NCBI GenBank assembly: GCA_020438355.1
Contig: JAGQUT010000004.1
Coordinates: forward strand, 1 to 64,000
Source: Solirubrobacterales bacterium
GTDB taxonomy: Bacteria; Actinomycetota; Thermoleophilia; Solirubrobacterales; 70-9
Direction: 5' to 3'
Length of the DNA: 64,000 nucleotides
Part shown: positions 19,285-26,851 of the stretch, piece after piece
Position numbering within the stretch: the first letter of the stretch is position 1
Layout of the letters: each line of letters opens with the position of its first letter
Made by a program: the position numbers and the translations under genes
Notes under the pieces: generated by a model
What the model was told of the DNA's origin: nothing
The model's database searches: none
Seen by the model: only the letters and a program-made list of their open reading frames with translations

Positions 19285-19958
19285 TCAGGGTTGGTGTCGC
19301 CGGTGCCGCCGGACGCATGGGCCAGACCGTCTGTGGAGCGGTCGAAGAGGCCGAGGGCATGGAACTCGCAGGACGGGCGGACCCGGCCCTCGGTACCGAT
19401 CTGAGCGAGATCCTCGGCGATGTCGACGTTGTCGTCGAGTTCACAACCCCGGACACTTCGCTCGAGAACTCGATCGCCTGCCTCGAGGCCGGCGTTCACG
19501 TGGTGGTCGGCGCGACAGGATTCGACCTCGCGAAGCTGGAAGCCGCAGCCAACGAGGCGGACGCAGGGGCGAACTGCTTCGTGGCACCCAACTTCGCGAT
19601 CGGTGCGGTACTACTGATGGAGCTCTCGCAGAAGGCGGCAAAGCACATGCCGGAATGCGAAATCATCGAGCTCCACCACGATCGCAAATTGGATGCGCCT
19701 TCGGGAACCGCGAAGCGAACCGAGGAACTGATCACGGCCGCCGGTGGCCACGTCCACCAGCCGATTCACTCCGTTCGTCTGGCCGGCCTTGTCGCCCATC
19801 AGGAGGTCCTGTTCGGAGGGACGGGGCAAACCCTTTCGATACGACACGACAGCATCGATCGATCTTCATTCATGCCAGGGGTGGTACTCGCGGTACGCAA
19901 GGTAGGTCAACTCGAAGACCGGTTCACGGTCGGACTGGAGAAGCTCCTAGATGACTGA
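19281..19958 (+). CDS. dapB: 4-Hydroxy-tetrahydrodipicolinate reductase
   Basis: Second step of the diaminopimelate/lysine branch, NAD(P)H-dependent. 225 residues, on the short side of the family. The Rossmann motif is VGVAGAAGRMGQ (4-15), NFAIGAVL marks the domain hinge, and the catalytic segment ELHHDRKLDAPSGTA holds His132, His133 and Lys136. It overlaps the M16 peptidase before it and the amidase after it. dapA lies two genes downstream, so this is a partial lysine/DAP operon. Confidence 0.94.
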   Translation: MIRVGVAGAAGRMGQTVCGAVEEAEGMELAGRADPALGTDLSEILGDVDVVVEFTTPDTSLENSIACLEAGVHVVVGATGFDLAKLEAAANEADAGANCFVAPNFAIGAVLLMELSQKAAKHMPECEIIELHHDRKLDAPSGTAKRTEELITAAGGHVHQPIHSVRLAGLVAHQEVLFGGTGQTLSIRHDSIDRSSFMPGVVLAVRKVGQLEDRFTVGLEKLLDD

Positions 19959-21402
19959 TGTCGTGGCACTGGACGCAACTGCCCAGGCGGAACTCGTTGC
20001 CAATGGAGAGGTTTCACCGCAGGAACTCGTTGCCGGCGCGATCGAGCGGGCCGAGAAGCTGAACCCGGAGTTGAACGCGATCTGCTCTCCGCTCTACGAG
20101 GAGGCGACCGCGACCGCTGCCGGCGATCTGCCCGACGGCCCGTTCAAGGGAGTTCCTTTCCTGTTCAAGGACCTCGGTGCCGGACTTGCCGGGCAGCCTA
20201 TGCACATGGGTAACCGAGTGCTCAGGGAAATCGGCATGAAGATGCCGTACGACACCCATCTGGGAAGTCGCTTCAGGGATGCCGGCCTTGTAACGCTGGG
20301 CCGCGCATCCACGCCCGAACTAGGGATCCTCCCGACCACCGAGCCTGAAGCGAATGACGGTCCGACCAGGAACCCCTGGGACAAGACCCGCTCGAGCGGA
20401 GGCTCCTCCGGCGGTTCGGCGGCGGCCGTTGCGGCCGGCATCGTGCCAATCGCCCATGCCTCGGACGGCGGCGGATCGATCCGCATTCCCGCCAGTGAAT
20501 GTGGTCTGGTGGGTCTCAAAGCGACCCGGGCCAGGATCTCGATGGCCCCGGTGATGGGTGACTCCATGTCCGGGCTCACCACCGAACTTGTCGTCGCCCA
20601 CTCGGTCAGGGACATCGCGACCATGCTCGACTGGGTCCACGGACCTCAGCCCGGCGACCCCTACGGCTGCCCGGCACCGTCCCGTCCTTACAGCGACGAA
20701 GTGACGGCTGGAACCGAGCCCCTCAAGATCGCGCTGCTCACCGAGTCACTTACCGGAGACACGCTTCAGCCCGCAGTCATCGATGCCGCGAAGGAGACCG
20801 CCCGGAAGCTCGAGGATCTCGGTCACGAGGTGACCGAGTTCGAACTGCCGGCCGCCGGCGAGCCGGATGCGCTCTACCAGACCTTCATCACCCGCTGGGC
20901 AGCCGGAATGAGCCAGACGGCCGACACCCTGAGCCTGTTGATCGGCCGTCCTCTGACGGAGCAGGATGTCGAGCCTCTCACATGGGCCCTGATCCAGAAG
21001 GGCAGGATGGAAGGGGGCGCGGGCTACCTCTCGGCGATTGCCCAGCATCAGCTGATCGGCAGGCTGATCGCCGGGGTGATGATCGACGGCCAGTTCGATC
21101 TGCTGATGACCCCGACCCTGGCCACCGTGCCCCCGAAGCTGGGGCATTTCGATCAGCACGGTGACGATCCGATGGACGCGATGCTCAAGGCAAGGGAACT
21201 CGCCACCTTCACCGGCATCTTCAACGCGACCGGCCAGCCCGCGATCTCGGTTCCGATGGAAATGAGCGAAGAGGGACTGCCGATCGGAATCCAGTTCGTG
21301 GCTCCCATGTGGCGTGAGGACATCCTGATCCAGCTGGCGGGCGAACTCGAGCGGGCTCACCCGTGGATTGATCGCCGGGCACCCGGCGTGCTCGATTCCT
21401 GA
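19951..21402 (+). CDS. Amidase signature family hydrolase
   Basis: Ser-cisSer-Lys amidohydrolase. 483 residues. Catalytic residues are visible as Lys73 (PFLFKDLG), the cis-Ser in the Gly-Ser-rich loop SSGGSSGGSAAAVAAG (about 148-163) and the nucleophile Ser176 in DGGGSIRIPAS. The C-terminal segment NATGQPAISVPM, GLPIGIQFV is typical of 6-aminohexanoate/aryl-amidase-like members rather than GatA. It overlaps dapB by eight bases. Its position between dapB and dapA might suggest a role in lysine or peptidoglycan metabolism, but substrate specificity cannot be read from sequence. Confidence 0.9.
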   Translation: MTDVVALDATAQAELVANGEVSPQELVAGAIERAEKLNPELNAICSPLYEEATATAAGDLPDGPFKGVPFLFKDLGAGLAGQPMHMGNRVLREIGMKMPYDTHLGSRFRDAGLVTLGRASTPELGILPTTEPEANDGPTRNPWDKTRSSGGSSGGSAAAVAAGIVPIAHASDGGGSIRIPASECGLVGLKATRARISMAPVMGDSMSGLTTELVVAHSVRDIATMLDWVHGPQPGDPYGCPAPSRPYSDEVTAGTEPLKIALLTESLTGDTLQPAVIDAAKETARKLEDLGHEVTEFELPAAGEPDALYQTFITRWAAGMSQTADTLSLLIGRPLTEQDVEPLTWALIQKGRMEGGAGYLSAIAQHQLIGRLIAGVMIDGQFDLLMTPTLATVPPKLGHFDQHGDDPMDAMLKARELATFTGIFNATGQPAISVPMEMSEEGLPIGIQFVAPMWREDILIQLAGELERAHPWIDRRAPGVLDS

Positions 21403-21452
21403 TTCGAAGATGCTCGGTCCAGACCGGAAGCGGATGCCCACATACAGTGGGA

Positions 21453-21458
21453 TAGGGT
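21453..21458 (+). promoter_or_regulatory. -10 box of dapA-rnj
   Basis: TAGGGT seven bases before the dapA GTG at 21466, with no ribosome-binding site: a probable leaderless promoter. It helps choose 21466 over the GTG at 21457, which overlaps the box. Confidence 0.5.
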
Positions 21459-21465
21459 GCGTTGC

Positions 21466-22335
21466 GTGAGTGAGATTCGCGGAGTAATTACGGCATTGGC
21501 CACCGCTTTCCGGCCAGATGGAGAGCTCGACGTCGACTCGACGCGAAAGCTGGCTGCGTACCTGGTCGAGAATGGATCACACGGACTGGTCGTCGCTGGT
21601 ACCACCGGCGAGTCGCCGACCCTCGAGGACGACGAGAAGATCGATCTGCTGAAAGGTGTGATCGACGAGGTCGGAAGCGATGTCACGGTGATCCTCGGAA
21701 CCGGCTCCAACGACACGCGTCACTCGGTTCAGCTCACCAACATGGCAGCCGAGGCCGGGGCGGATGCCGGGCTGATCGTCACCCCGTACTACAACCGCCC
21801 GACCGAAGCCGGAATCAAGGGCCATTTCGCCGCGGTCGCCGAAGGAAGCCCTGGTTTCCCGCTCGTCGCCTACAACATCCCTGCCAGGACCGGCGTGAAC
21901 ATGCCCCCGGCCCTGCTGGAGGAACTCGGGAGCATTCCTGAAGTGGTGGCCGTGAAGCAGGCCAACGACGATGATCTCGGTCCAATCGAAGGTCTTGACG
22001 TCCTGGCTGGTAATGACAGTGGCTTCCTGACCACCCTCAAGTTTGGCGGCGCCGGGGGAATCCTGGTTGCGTCGCATCTCGACAACGGCCGCATGCGCAC
22101 TATCTGGGATCTCTGGCAGGAAGGCCGCCACGACGAGGCGGAAGCTCTCGACAACCAGCTCAGGCCGCTTTACGAAGCTATGGGCGTGGTCGTGAACCCG
22201 ATCCCTGTGAAGGCCGCTCTGGCCAGCCGAGGTCTGCTGCCGCCGACCATGCGCCTGCCGATGGTCGAACCCACCGGGAAAGAATTCGACGCGATCGAGG
22301 AGCTTCTCGCCGAAGCAGGGGTTCCCGCGTCGTGA
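21466..22335 (+). CDS. dapA: 4-Hydroxy-tetrahydrodipicolinate synthase
   Basis: Condenses pyruvate with aspartate semialdehyde, the first committed step towards diaminopimelate and lysine. 289 residues from the GTG at 21466. The Schiff-base lysine is Lys164 (VVAVKQAND); GTTGES is at 45-50, and the catalytic tyrosines lie in TPYYNRPTEAG (about 109) and YNIPARTG (Tyr136). It overlaps rnj by four bases (GTGA), the widespread actinobacterial dapA-rnj pairing. Confidence 0.95.
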   Translation: MSEIRGVITALATAFRPDGELDVDSTRKLAAYLVENGSHGLVVAGTTGESPTLEDDEKIDLLKGVIDEVGSDVTVILGTGSNDTRHSVQLTNMAAEAGADAGLIVTPYYNRPTEAGIKGHFAAVAEGSPGFPLVAYNIPARTGVNMPPALLEELGSIPEVVAVKQANDDDLGPIEGLDVLAGNDSGFLTTLKFGGAGGILVASHLDNGRMRTIWDLWQEGRHDEAEALDNQLRPLYEAMGVVVNPIPVKAALASRGLLPPTMRLPMVEPTGKEFDAIEELLAEAGVPAS

Positions 22336-23993
22336 GTGAACAGATCAAGCTGCTCCCGCTCGGCGGACTGGGGGAGATCGGCAAGAACATGATGGTGATC
22401 GAGTACCGCGGCAAGATCGTGGTGGTCGACACCGGACTGATGTTCCCGACCCCGGACATGCTCGGTATCGACCTGGTCCTGCCCGATTTCGACTACCTGA
22501 GGGACAGGGCCGATGACATCGAGGCCATCGTCCTCACTCACGGTCACGAGGACCATGTCGGGGCACTTCCGTACGTACTGAGGGAGATCGGTTTCCCCAA
22601 GGTGATCTACGGGGGCATGCTTACCGTCGGCATGGTGCGGTCGAAACTCGACGAGCACAAGCTGGGGGCGGCCCCGCTGACCGAACTCCCCGCTGGTCAG
22701 GTCGTTCAGGCCGGACCGTTCGAAATCGAACTGGTCCACCTTTCCCACTCGATCCCGGACATGCGGGGCGTGATCATCGGAACCGACCTGGGCCGGATCT
22801 TCATGACCGGTGACTACAAGTTCGACCAGACCCCGGTTGATGGCCGACCCGCCGACGTAGCCCGGCTTGCCGCCCTCGGCGACGAAGGTCTGCTGCTCCT
22901 TTGCGGTGACTCGACCAACGCCGACCGTCCCGGTGTTTCCCCTTCGGAGTCAAGCGTCGGTCCCGCGCTCTACGACACCTTCTCCCGCTGCAAGGGGAGA
23001 ATCATCGTTACCTCGTTCGCCTCGAACATCCACCGGGTCCAGCAGGTGATCGACGCGGCAGAGAGGCTAGACCGCAAAGTCGCGCTGGTCGGTCGTTCGA
23101 TGCGCAAGAACTTCAATATTGCTTCCAATCTCGGAATGGCCAACGCTCCCGAAGGAATGCTTATCCAGCCCCGCGAGATCGAGGACTATCCCGACGAGCG
23201 GGTGGTGGTCATTTCGACGGGTTCGCAGGGTGAGCCCTTCTCCGCGCTCCGGCGGATGGCGAACAACGACCACCGCGACGTCGAACTTCACTCCGGCGAC
23301 ACCGTGGTCTTCTCGGCAACTCCGGTGCCCGGAAACGAACGTGCCGTGAACGACACGATCGACCGGATTTATGAACTGGGTGCGAGCGTCGTTACGCCGA
23401 AGGACGCTCCGATCCACGCTTCCGGTCACGGATACCGGGAAGAGATCAAGATGATGCTCAACCTGACCCGTCCGAAGTACGTGATGCCTGTCCATGGTGA
23501 CTTCCAGCGAATCCGTCTCCATTCGGAGCTCGCGGAATCGGTTGGAGTGCCGACCGAGAACATTTTCCGCAACCACAACGGGCAGGCGCTCCTGGTGGGC
23601 CCGGATGGAGCGGAGCTGACCGAAGAAACGGCCGGCGGCGTGATCTACGTCGATGGAGTCGAACTCTCGGACCCCAACGACGCGACCCTCAGGGACCGAC
23701 GCACGATCTCCGCTGACGGCATCGTGATCGTCGTCGCGACCATCGCCGAAGATGACGGTGAGGTGGTCTCGGATCCCGAGGTAATAGCTCGCGGCGTGCC
23801 CGGACTGGACGAGGACGCTGATCTGCTCGACGACCTTCACGACCTGATCGAGGATTCACTCGAGCGGGCTGCGGAAGCGAAGGTCAAGGACCATGATCTG
23901 GTCCAGCAGGATCTTCACGACGCGGTCGCCGGCTTCTTCCACAAGCGCCTGAAACGCCGCCCAATGGTCGTCCCGGTCGTCGTAGAGGTCTAA
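22332..23993 (+). CDS. rnj: Ribonuclease J
   Basis: Metallo-beta-lactamase-fold nuclease with endo- and 5'-3' exonuclease activity in mRNA decay and rRNA processing. 553 residues. Zinc motif HGHEDHVGALPY (about 73-84), GDYKFD with the bridging aspartate, the beta-CASP region (TSFASNIHRVQQVIDAAE, ISTGSQGEPFSALRRMA) and ASGHGYREEIKMML with the last zinc ligand. The C-terminal domain is present. With PNPase and RNase Y also encoded here, most of the RNA-decay apparatus lies within 20 kb. Confidence 0.95.
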   Translation: MSEQIKLLPLGGLGEIGKNMMVIEYRGKIVVVDTGLMFPTPDMLGIDLVLPDFDYLRDRADDIEAIVLTHGHEDHVGALPYVLREIGFPKVIYGGMLTVGMVRSKLDEHKLGAAPLTELPAGQVVQAGPFEIELVHLSHSIPDMRGVIIGTDLGRIFMTGDYKFDQTPVDGRPADVARLAALGDEGLLLLCGDSTNADRPGVSPSESSVGPALYDTFSRCKGRIIVTSFASNIHRVQQVIDAAERLDRKVALVGRSMRKNFNIASNLGMANAPEGMLIQPREIEDYPDERVVVISTGSQGEPFSALRRMANNDHRDVELHSGDTVVFSATPVPGNERAVNDTIDRIYELGASVVTPKDAPIHASGHGYREEIKMMLNLTRPKYVMPVHGDFQRIRLHSELAESVGVPTENIFRNHNGQALLVGPDGAELTEETAGGVIYVDGVELSDPNDATLRDRRTISADGIVIVVATIAEDDGEVVSDPEVIARGVPGLDEDADLLDDLHDLIEDSLERAAEAKVKDHDLVQQDLHDAVAGFFHKRLKRRPMVVPVVVEV

Positions 23994-24016
23994 GCGCCCC
24001 ATCTTCGCCGCGGGCC

Positions 24017-24037
24017 GGCATCCCCTCCCGGGATGCC
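24017..24037 (+). terminator. Hairpin after rnj
   Basis: GGCATCCC (24017-24024) and GGGATGCC (24030-24037) form a perfect eight-pair stem with a five-base loop, 24 bases past the rnj stop. No T-tract follows. Likely the end of the dapA-rnj transcript. Confidence 0.45.
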
Positions 24038-24143
24038 CCACCCGTCGCGGTTGCGAGTGCTCGCTCGGATGTCTGAGAAGTAATCGGAAGGCACCCGGGA
24101 GGGCAAACCGGCCCACGCCTACCCGATCCGGTGTGGCCGTTCG

Positions 24144-24230
24144 ACGGAGCCGGCCCATCCATCGGTGTATGTCCTGGGCCGGCGGGTTCAGATTGGAGGT
24201 CCGGCGCAGTCCGGACCGACTGCAGGTGCC
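24144..24230 (-). ncRNA. Dispersed structured element, copy B
   Basis: Homologue of the elements at 15565-15650 and 30931-31010. On the minus strand: CTGCAGTCGG, a seven-pair stem GGTCCGG/CCGGACC that differs in sequence but not in pairing from the other copies, CCTCC, AACCC, and the hairpin GCCGGCCCA (24175-24183) with TGGGCCGGC (24149-24157) around a 17-nt loop. It directly follows the 3' end of the adjacent 6C-like RNA on the same strand, so it may be part of a longer transcript. Confidence 0.55.
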
Positions 24231-24232
24231 CC

Positions 24233-24349
24233 CTTAAACAGAGAGACCGCTGGGCCTGGGGGAGGAAGTGGCTCAACGGTCTGCTCTGAAGAAGCGAAGC
24301 GCCGGGCCAGTCTGGGGGAGATTCCCGGCTGCTTCATGTGTCTCGTCCA
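24233..24349 (-). ncRNA. 6C-like small RNA, copy 1
   Basis: About 117-nt RNA predicted on the minus strand. 5' hairpin: GAAGC plus GCCGGG pairing with CCCGGC plus GCTTC (24331-24335, 24324-24329, 24301-24306, 24296-24300), loop with CUCCCCC. 3' hairpin: CAGAG/CTCTG, GACCG/CGGTC and TGAGCC/GGCCCA, loop with CUCCCCC, followed by a short T run. A -10 box (TATCGT, 24356-24361) stands just upstream. Two hairpins with C-rich loops is the hallmark of the actinobacterial 6C RNA family; I assign it as 6C-like because the loops have five rather than six contiguous Cs. A near copy lies 200 bp away with compensating stem changes. Confidence 0.6.
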
Positions 24350-24355
24350 CGGGGA

Positions 24356-24361
24356 ACGATA
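24356..24361 (-). promoter_or_regulatory. -10 box of 6C-like copy 1
   Basis: TATCGT on the minus strand, followed about seven bases later by the conserved RNA start. An upstream TTTAGGG and TTAG segment is shared with copy 2, so promoter and RNA were duplicated together. Confidence 0.45.
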
Positions 24362-24433
24362 AGCGCCGCCGCTAACAGATCCCTAAACCCTGGCGAAGCG
24401 TTTCCCTAAGGTTTCTGGCCGCTCGTCGACCCC

Positions 24434-24553
24434 CCTTAAAGCAGAGAGGCCGCCGGGCTGGGGGAGGGAGTTAGCTCGGCGACCTGCTCTGAAGAAGCGA
24501 AGCCGCCGGGGCAGTCTGGGGGAGATCCCCGGCGGCTTCATGTGTCTCGTCCG
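24434..24553 (-). ncRNA. 6C-like small RNA, copy 2
   Basis: Second copy of the RNA at 24233-24349, same strand. Its 5' hairpin is a perfect 13-pair stem, GAAGCCGCCGGGG with CCCCGGCGGCTTC, loop containing CUCCCCC; its 3' hairpin pairs CAGAG/CTCTG and CGCCG/CGGCG around a loop containing CUCCCUCCCCC, then CTTT. Compared with copy 1 the loops are nearly identical whereas the stems differ in compensated pairs (for example GACCG/CGGTC against CGCCG/CGGCG), which is evidence for a conserved RNA fold. -10 box TATCTT lies at 24560-24565. Confidence 0.6.
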
Positions 24554-24559
24554 CGAAGA

Positions 24560-24565
24560 AAGATA
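24560..24565 (-). promoter_or_regulatory. -10 box of 6C-like copy 2
   Basis: TATCTT on the minus strand, about seven bases before the predicted RNA 5' end; it aligns with the TATCGT of copy 1. It is 54 bp downstream of the histidine kinase stop, so the RNA probably has its own promoter rather than being a processed tail of that mRNA. Confidence 0.45.
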
Positions 24566-24618
24566 GGCGCGCGTTCTAAAAGGCCCCTAAATCCTTGTTA
24601 ACGGTTTCCTTGAGGTTT

Positions 24619-26094
24619 TCAGGCAACCGCGAATTCGGCTCTGGCAGCCGGAATGCGAACCACAAAAGCGGCGCCACCAGCGCCTGACTTGCCAACCGTT
24701 GCGGTTCCTCCGTGACTGCGCGAGATCACTCTCACGATTGAAAGCCCGAGGCCGGTGCCCTTGCCCTTTGCACGGTCACCAGGTCCGTGGTGGCGGACGA
24801 AGCGGTCGAAGATCGTCGGCCACATTTCCTCGGGAATGCCGGGCCCGTCGTCCTCGACCCGAACCTCTGCCATGTCACCGTCAAGCCGGCTTGTGACGGT
24901 GATCGTGCTGCCGGGGGGCGTGTGGCGAATCGCGTTGTCGATCAGGTTGAGAATCACCCGATGGAGTTCATCCGCATTTCCACTGACCACAACCGGATCC
25001 GGCGCATCGATAACCACCTCGTGCTCGTCACTGATCGGGTCGAGCTCGGAGGCGACATTTCCCGCGATCTCGGAAAGGTCACATGGAGCCGGGTCTCTCG
25101 TGTGCCCGGCGTCGGCCTTGGCCAGCAGTTGAAGGTCAGCGACCAGGCGCGTCATGCGCTCGGAGGAGCGAAGCGCAGACTTCACCGAGTCGATCTGGAA
25201 CTCCCTGTCTCCGTTGCCGGACCCGGGGCGACGGAGCGAATCATCGAGAAGCTCGAGGTTCGCAAGCACGCTCGTCAAAGGCGTCCGCAGCTCATGTGAA
25301 GCATCCGCCACGAACTCGCGCTGGCGCTCCAGGGACTGCTCCCTTTCCTCGCGGGCGATAGAGAGCTCATGAAGCATGTCGTTGAAGGTTCGGGTCAGTT
25401 CGGCGACCTCGTCGTCACCTTCGGGCTCGGCAAGGGTGACTTCCGGGTCCCTTGTCCTTGCGATCTGGCCGGCGGCGGAGGTCAGGGAAGAGATCGGCCG
25501 CATCGCTCGCCGGGACAGGATGACCCCGCCCATGGCGGCAAGCAGAGTGGCGCCGAGCGTTCCGGCGAGAATCGAGATCCAGATTCGTCCGATCGACGCA
25601 TCAAGCCGGTCCATCGGCCTGCCATAGCGGACAAGGCCGATCGCATATGGCTCTGTGGGGGACTGGGTCACCACAGCGGTTGCGACCTGCCATCCCTCGG
25701 ACGTCGAGATTCCGGGGCTGGTAGGTGCGCCCAGGTCATGGGTGTTCGGGGGGCGATATCGGATCCCGTTGGCCAGCGAGGTGATGTCTGCCGAACCGTT
25801 GACCGAGGCCAGGAGGTTGTTCAGCATCGCTTCGTCCCCGAAGTAGGCGGGAGTGATCAGGTCCCGGTCCCTGATCTCGGCGGCGAGCTCGTTGACCTTT
25901 GCCTCGGTGTCCGCCGCGTAATTCTCGCGCAGCTGATTGGTGGTGATCTGACCGACGGCCAGGCCGAAGGCGACGAGGATCACAAAGGTGATGCTGGACG
26001 AGACCGCCGCGAGCTTCCACTGGATCGGCCAGTGCGGGGGCCACTTGCGCGACCTTCGCATCCGGTTCAGCAGGCTGGTTTCCGCCCGGGCCAT
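24619..26094 (-). CDS. Sensor histidine kinase (two-component)
   Basis: Membrane sensor partnered with the adjacent response regulator. 491 residues: transmembrane helix at about 28-50, an extracytoplasmic sensor of about 120 residues, second helix at about 170-193, HAMP (RRAMRPISSLTSAAGQIA), HisKA with the phospho-accepting His267 in FVADASHELRTPL, and an HATPase domain with NLIDNAIRHTPPG, EDDGPGIPEEM and GTGLGLSIV. Its ATG overlaps the regulator stop by one base (TGATG). Resembles MprB/TcrY-type actinobacterial kinases; the signal is unknown. Confidence 0.93.
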   Translation of the reverse strand: MARAETSLLNRMRRSRKWPPHWPIQWKLAAVSSSITFVILVAFGLAVGQITTNQLRENYAADTEAKVNELAAEIRDRDLITPAYFGDEAMLNNLLASVNGSADITSLANGIRYRPPNTHDLGAPTSPGISTSEGWQVATAVVTQSPTEPYAIGLVRYGRPMDRLDASIGRIWISILAGTLGATLLAAMGGVILSRRAMRPISSLTSAAGQIARTRDPEVTLAEPEGDDEVAELTRTFNDMLHELSIAREEREQSLERQREFVADASHELRTPLTSVLANLELLDDSLRRPGSGNGDREFQIDSVKSALRSSERMTRLVADLQLLAKADAGHTRDPAPCDLSEIAGNVASELDPISDEHEVVIDAPDPVVVSGNADELHRVILNLIDNAIRHTPPGSTITVTSRLDGDMAEVRVEDDGPGIPEEMWPTIFDRFVRHHGPGDRAKGKGTGLGLSIVRVISRSHGGTATVGKSGAGGAAFVVRIPAARAEFAVA

Positions 26095-26786
26095 CAGGCC
26101 TTGATTACGTAGCCGGCTCCGCGCTTGGTGTGGAGGATGCGGGGCTCGCCGCCCTCCTCCAGTTTGCGTCGGAGGTTGGAGATGAAGACGTCGATGGTGT
26201 TTGTCTCATCGAGCGGGTCATATCCCCAGACCTCTTCCAGAAGGCGCTCCCTCGAGATGACCAGTCGCTGGTTGCGCATCAGATACTCGAGCAGCTCGAA
26301 CTCCCGTTTGGTCAGTTCGACCTCGCGGTCGCCTCGCATCGCTTCCTGCGAATCGGGATTGAGCCGGAGGTCCCCGACCGTCAGCATCGCCGAGCCCCTG
26401 GGGGGACGGCGACGAAGCAGGGCACGGATCCTGGCCAGCAGTTCGTCCCGGTTGTAGGGCTTCTCCAGATAGTCGTCCGCGCCGCTGTCGAGTCCGGTTA
26501 CCCGGTTCTCGGCTCCATCGCGGGCGGTCAGCATCAGAATCGGCAGATCGGAGCTCTCCTCACGGAGCCGGGTACAGACTTCGAGGCCGTCCATGTCGGG
26601 AAGTCCGAGATCCAGGACGACCAGGTCGGGCAGGAACTCATCTGCCACCTGGAGTCCGGATTCACCGTCTTCACCGGCTCTGACTTCGTATCCCTCGGCT
26701 CTCAGCGTGCGTCTCAGGACGTCAACGATTTCGTCGTCGTCCTCGATGACGAGAATACGCCCGCCGCTCTGCTCCTCATCCACCAT
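26094..26786 (-). CDS. OmpR-family response regulator
   Basis: Cytoplasmic DNA-binding partner of the downstream kinase. Start set at the ATG 26786 because TAGAAT (26794-26799, minus strand) stands seven bases before it, as at other leaderless starts here; a TTG 18 bases upstream would overlap that box. 230 residues: receiver domain with the acidic pocket (IEDDDE), phospho-accepting Asp59 (VVLDLGLPDMDG) and Lys in LEKPYN, then a winged-helix domain (LTKREFELLEYL, NTIDVFISNLRRKL). Target genes cannot be read from sequence; ftsK is divergent. Confidence 0.93.
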   Translation of the reverse strand: MVDEEQSGGRILVIEDDDEIVDVLRRTLRAEGYEVRAGEDGESGLQVADEFLPDLVVLDLGLPDMDGLEVCTRLREESSDLPILMLTARDGAENRVTGLDSGADDYLEKPYNRDELLARIRALLRRRPPRGSAMLTVGDLRLNPDSQEAMRGDREVELTKREFELLEYLMRNQRLVISRERLLEEVWGYDPLDETNTIDVFISNLRRKLEEGGEPRILHTKRGAGYVIKA

Positions 26787-26851
26787 TGCGGGGATTCTAA
26801 GCAAGCGTGCATTACGGAAGGGTAAACCGGGCTTTCGTTGAAAGGAAAGCC

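Noticed and set aside
23856-24362. Short frames on both strands in the rnj-kinase gap
   Set aside because: They cross RNA hairpins and differ between the two RNA copies by indels, so they are not coding.
24233-24553. Tandem repeat interpreted as a transposon remnant or CRISPR
   Set aside because: Only two units, no spacers or transposase, and covarying stems with conserved loops and promoters fit duplicated RNA genes better.
26807-26851. Upstream starts for ftsK
   Set aside because: They fall in the divergent promoter region, and ATG 26852 has a good ribosome site.
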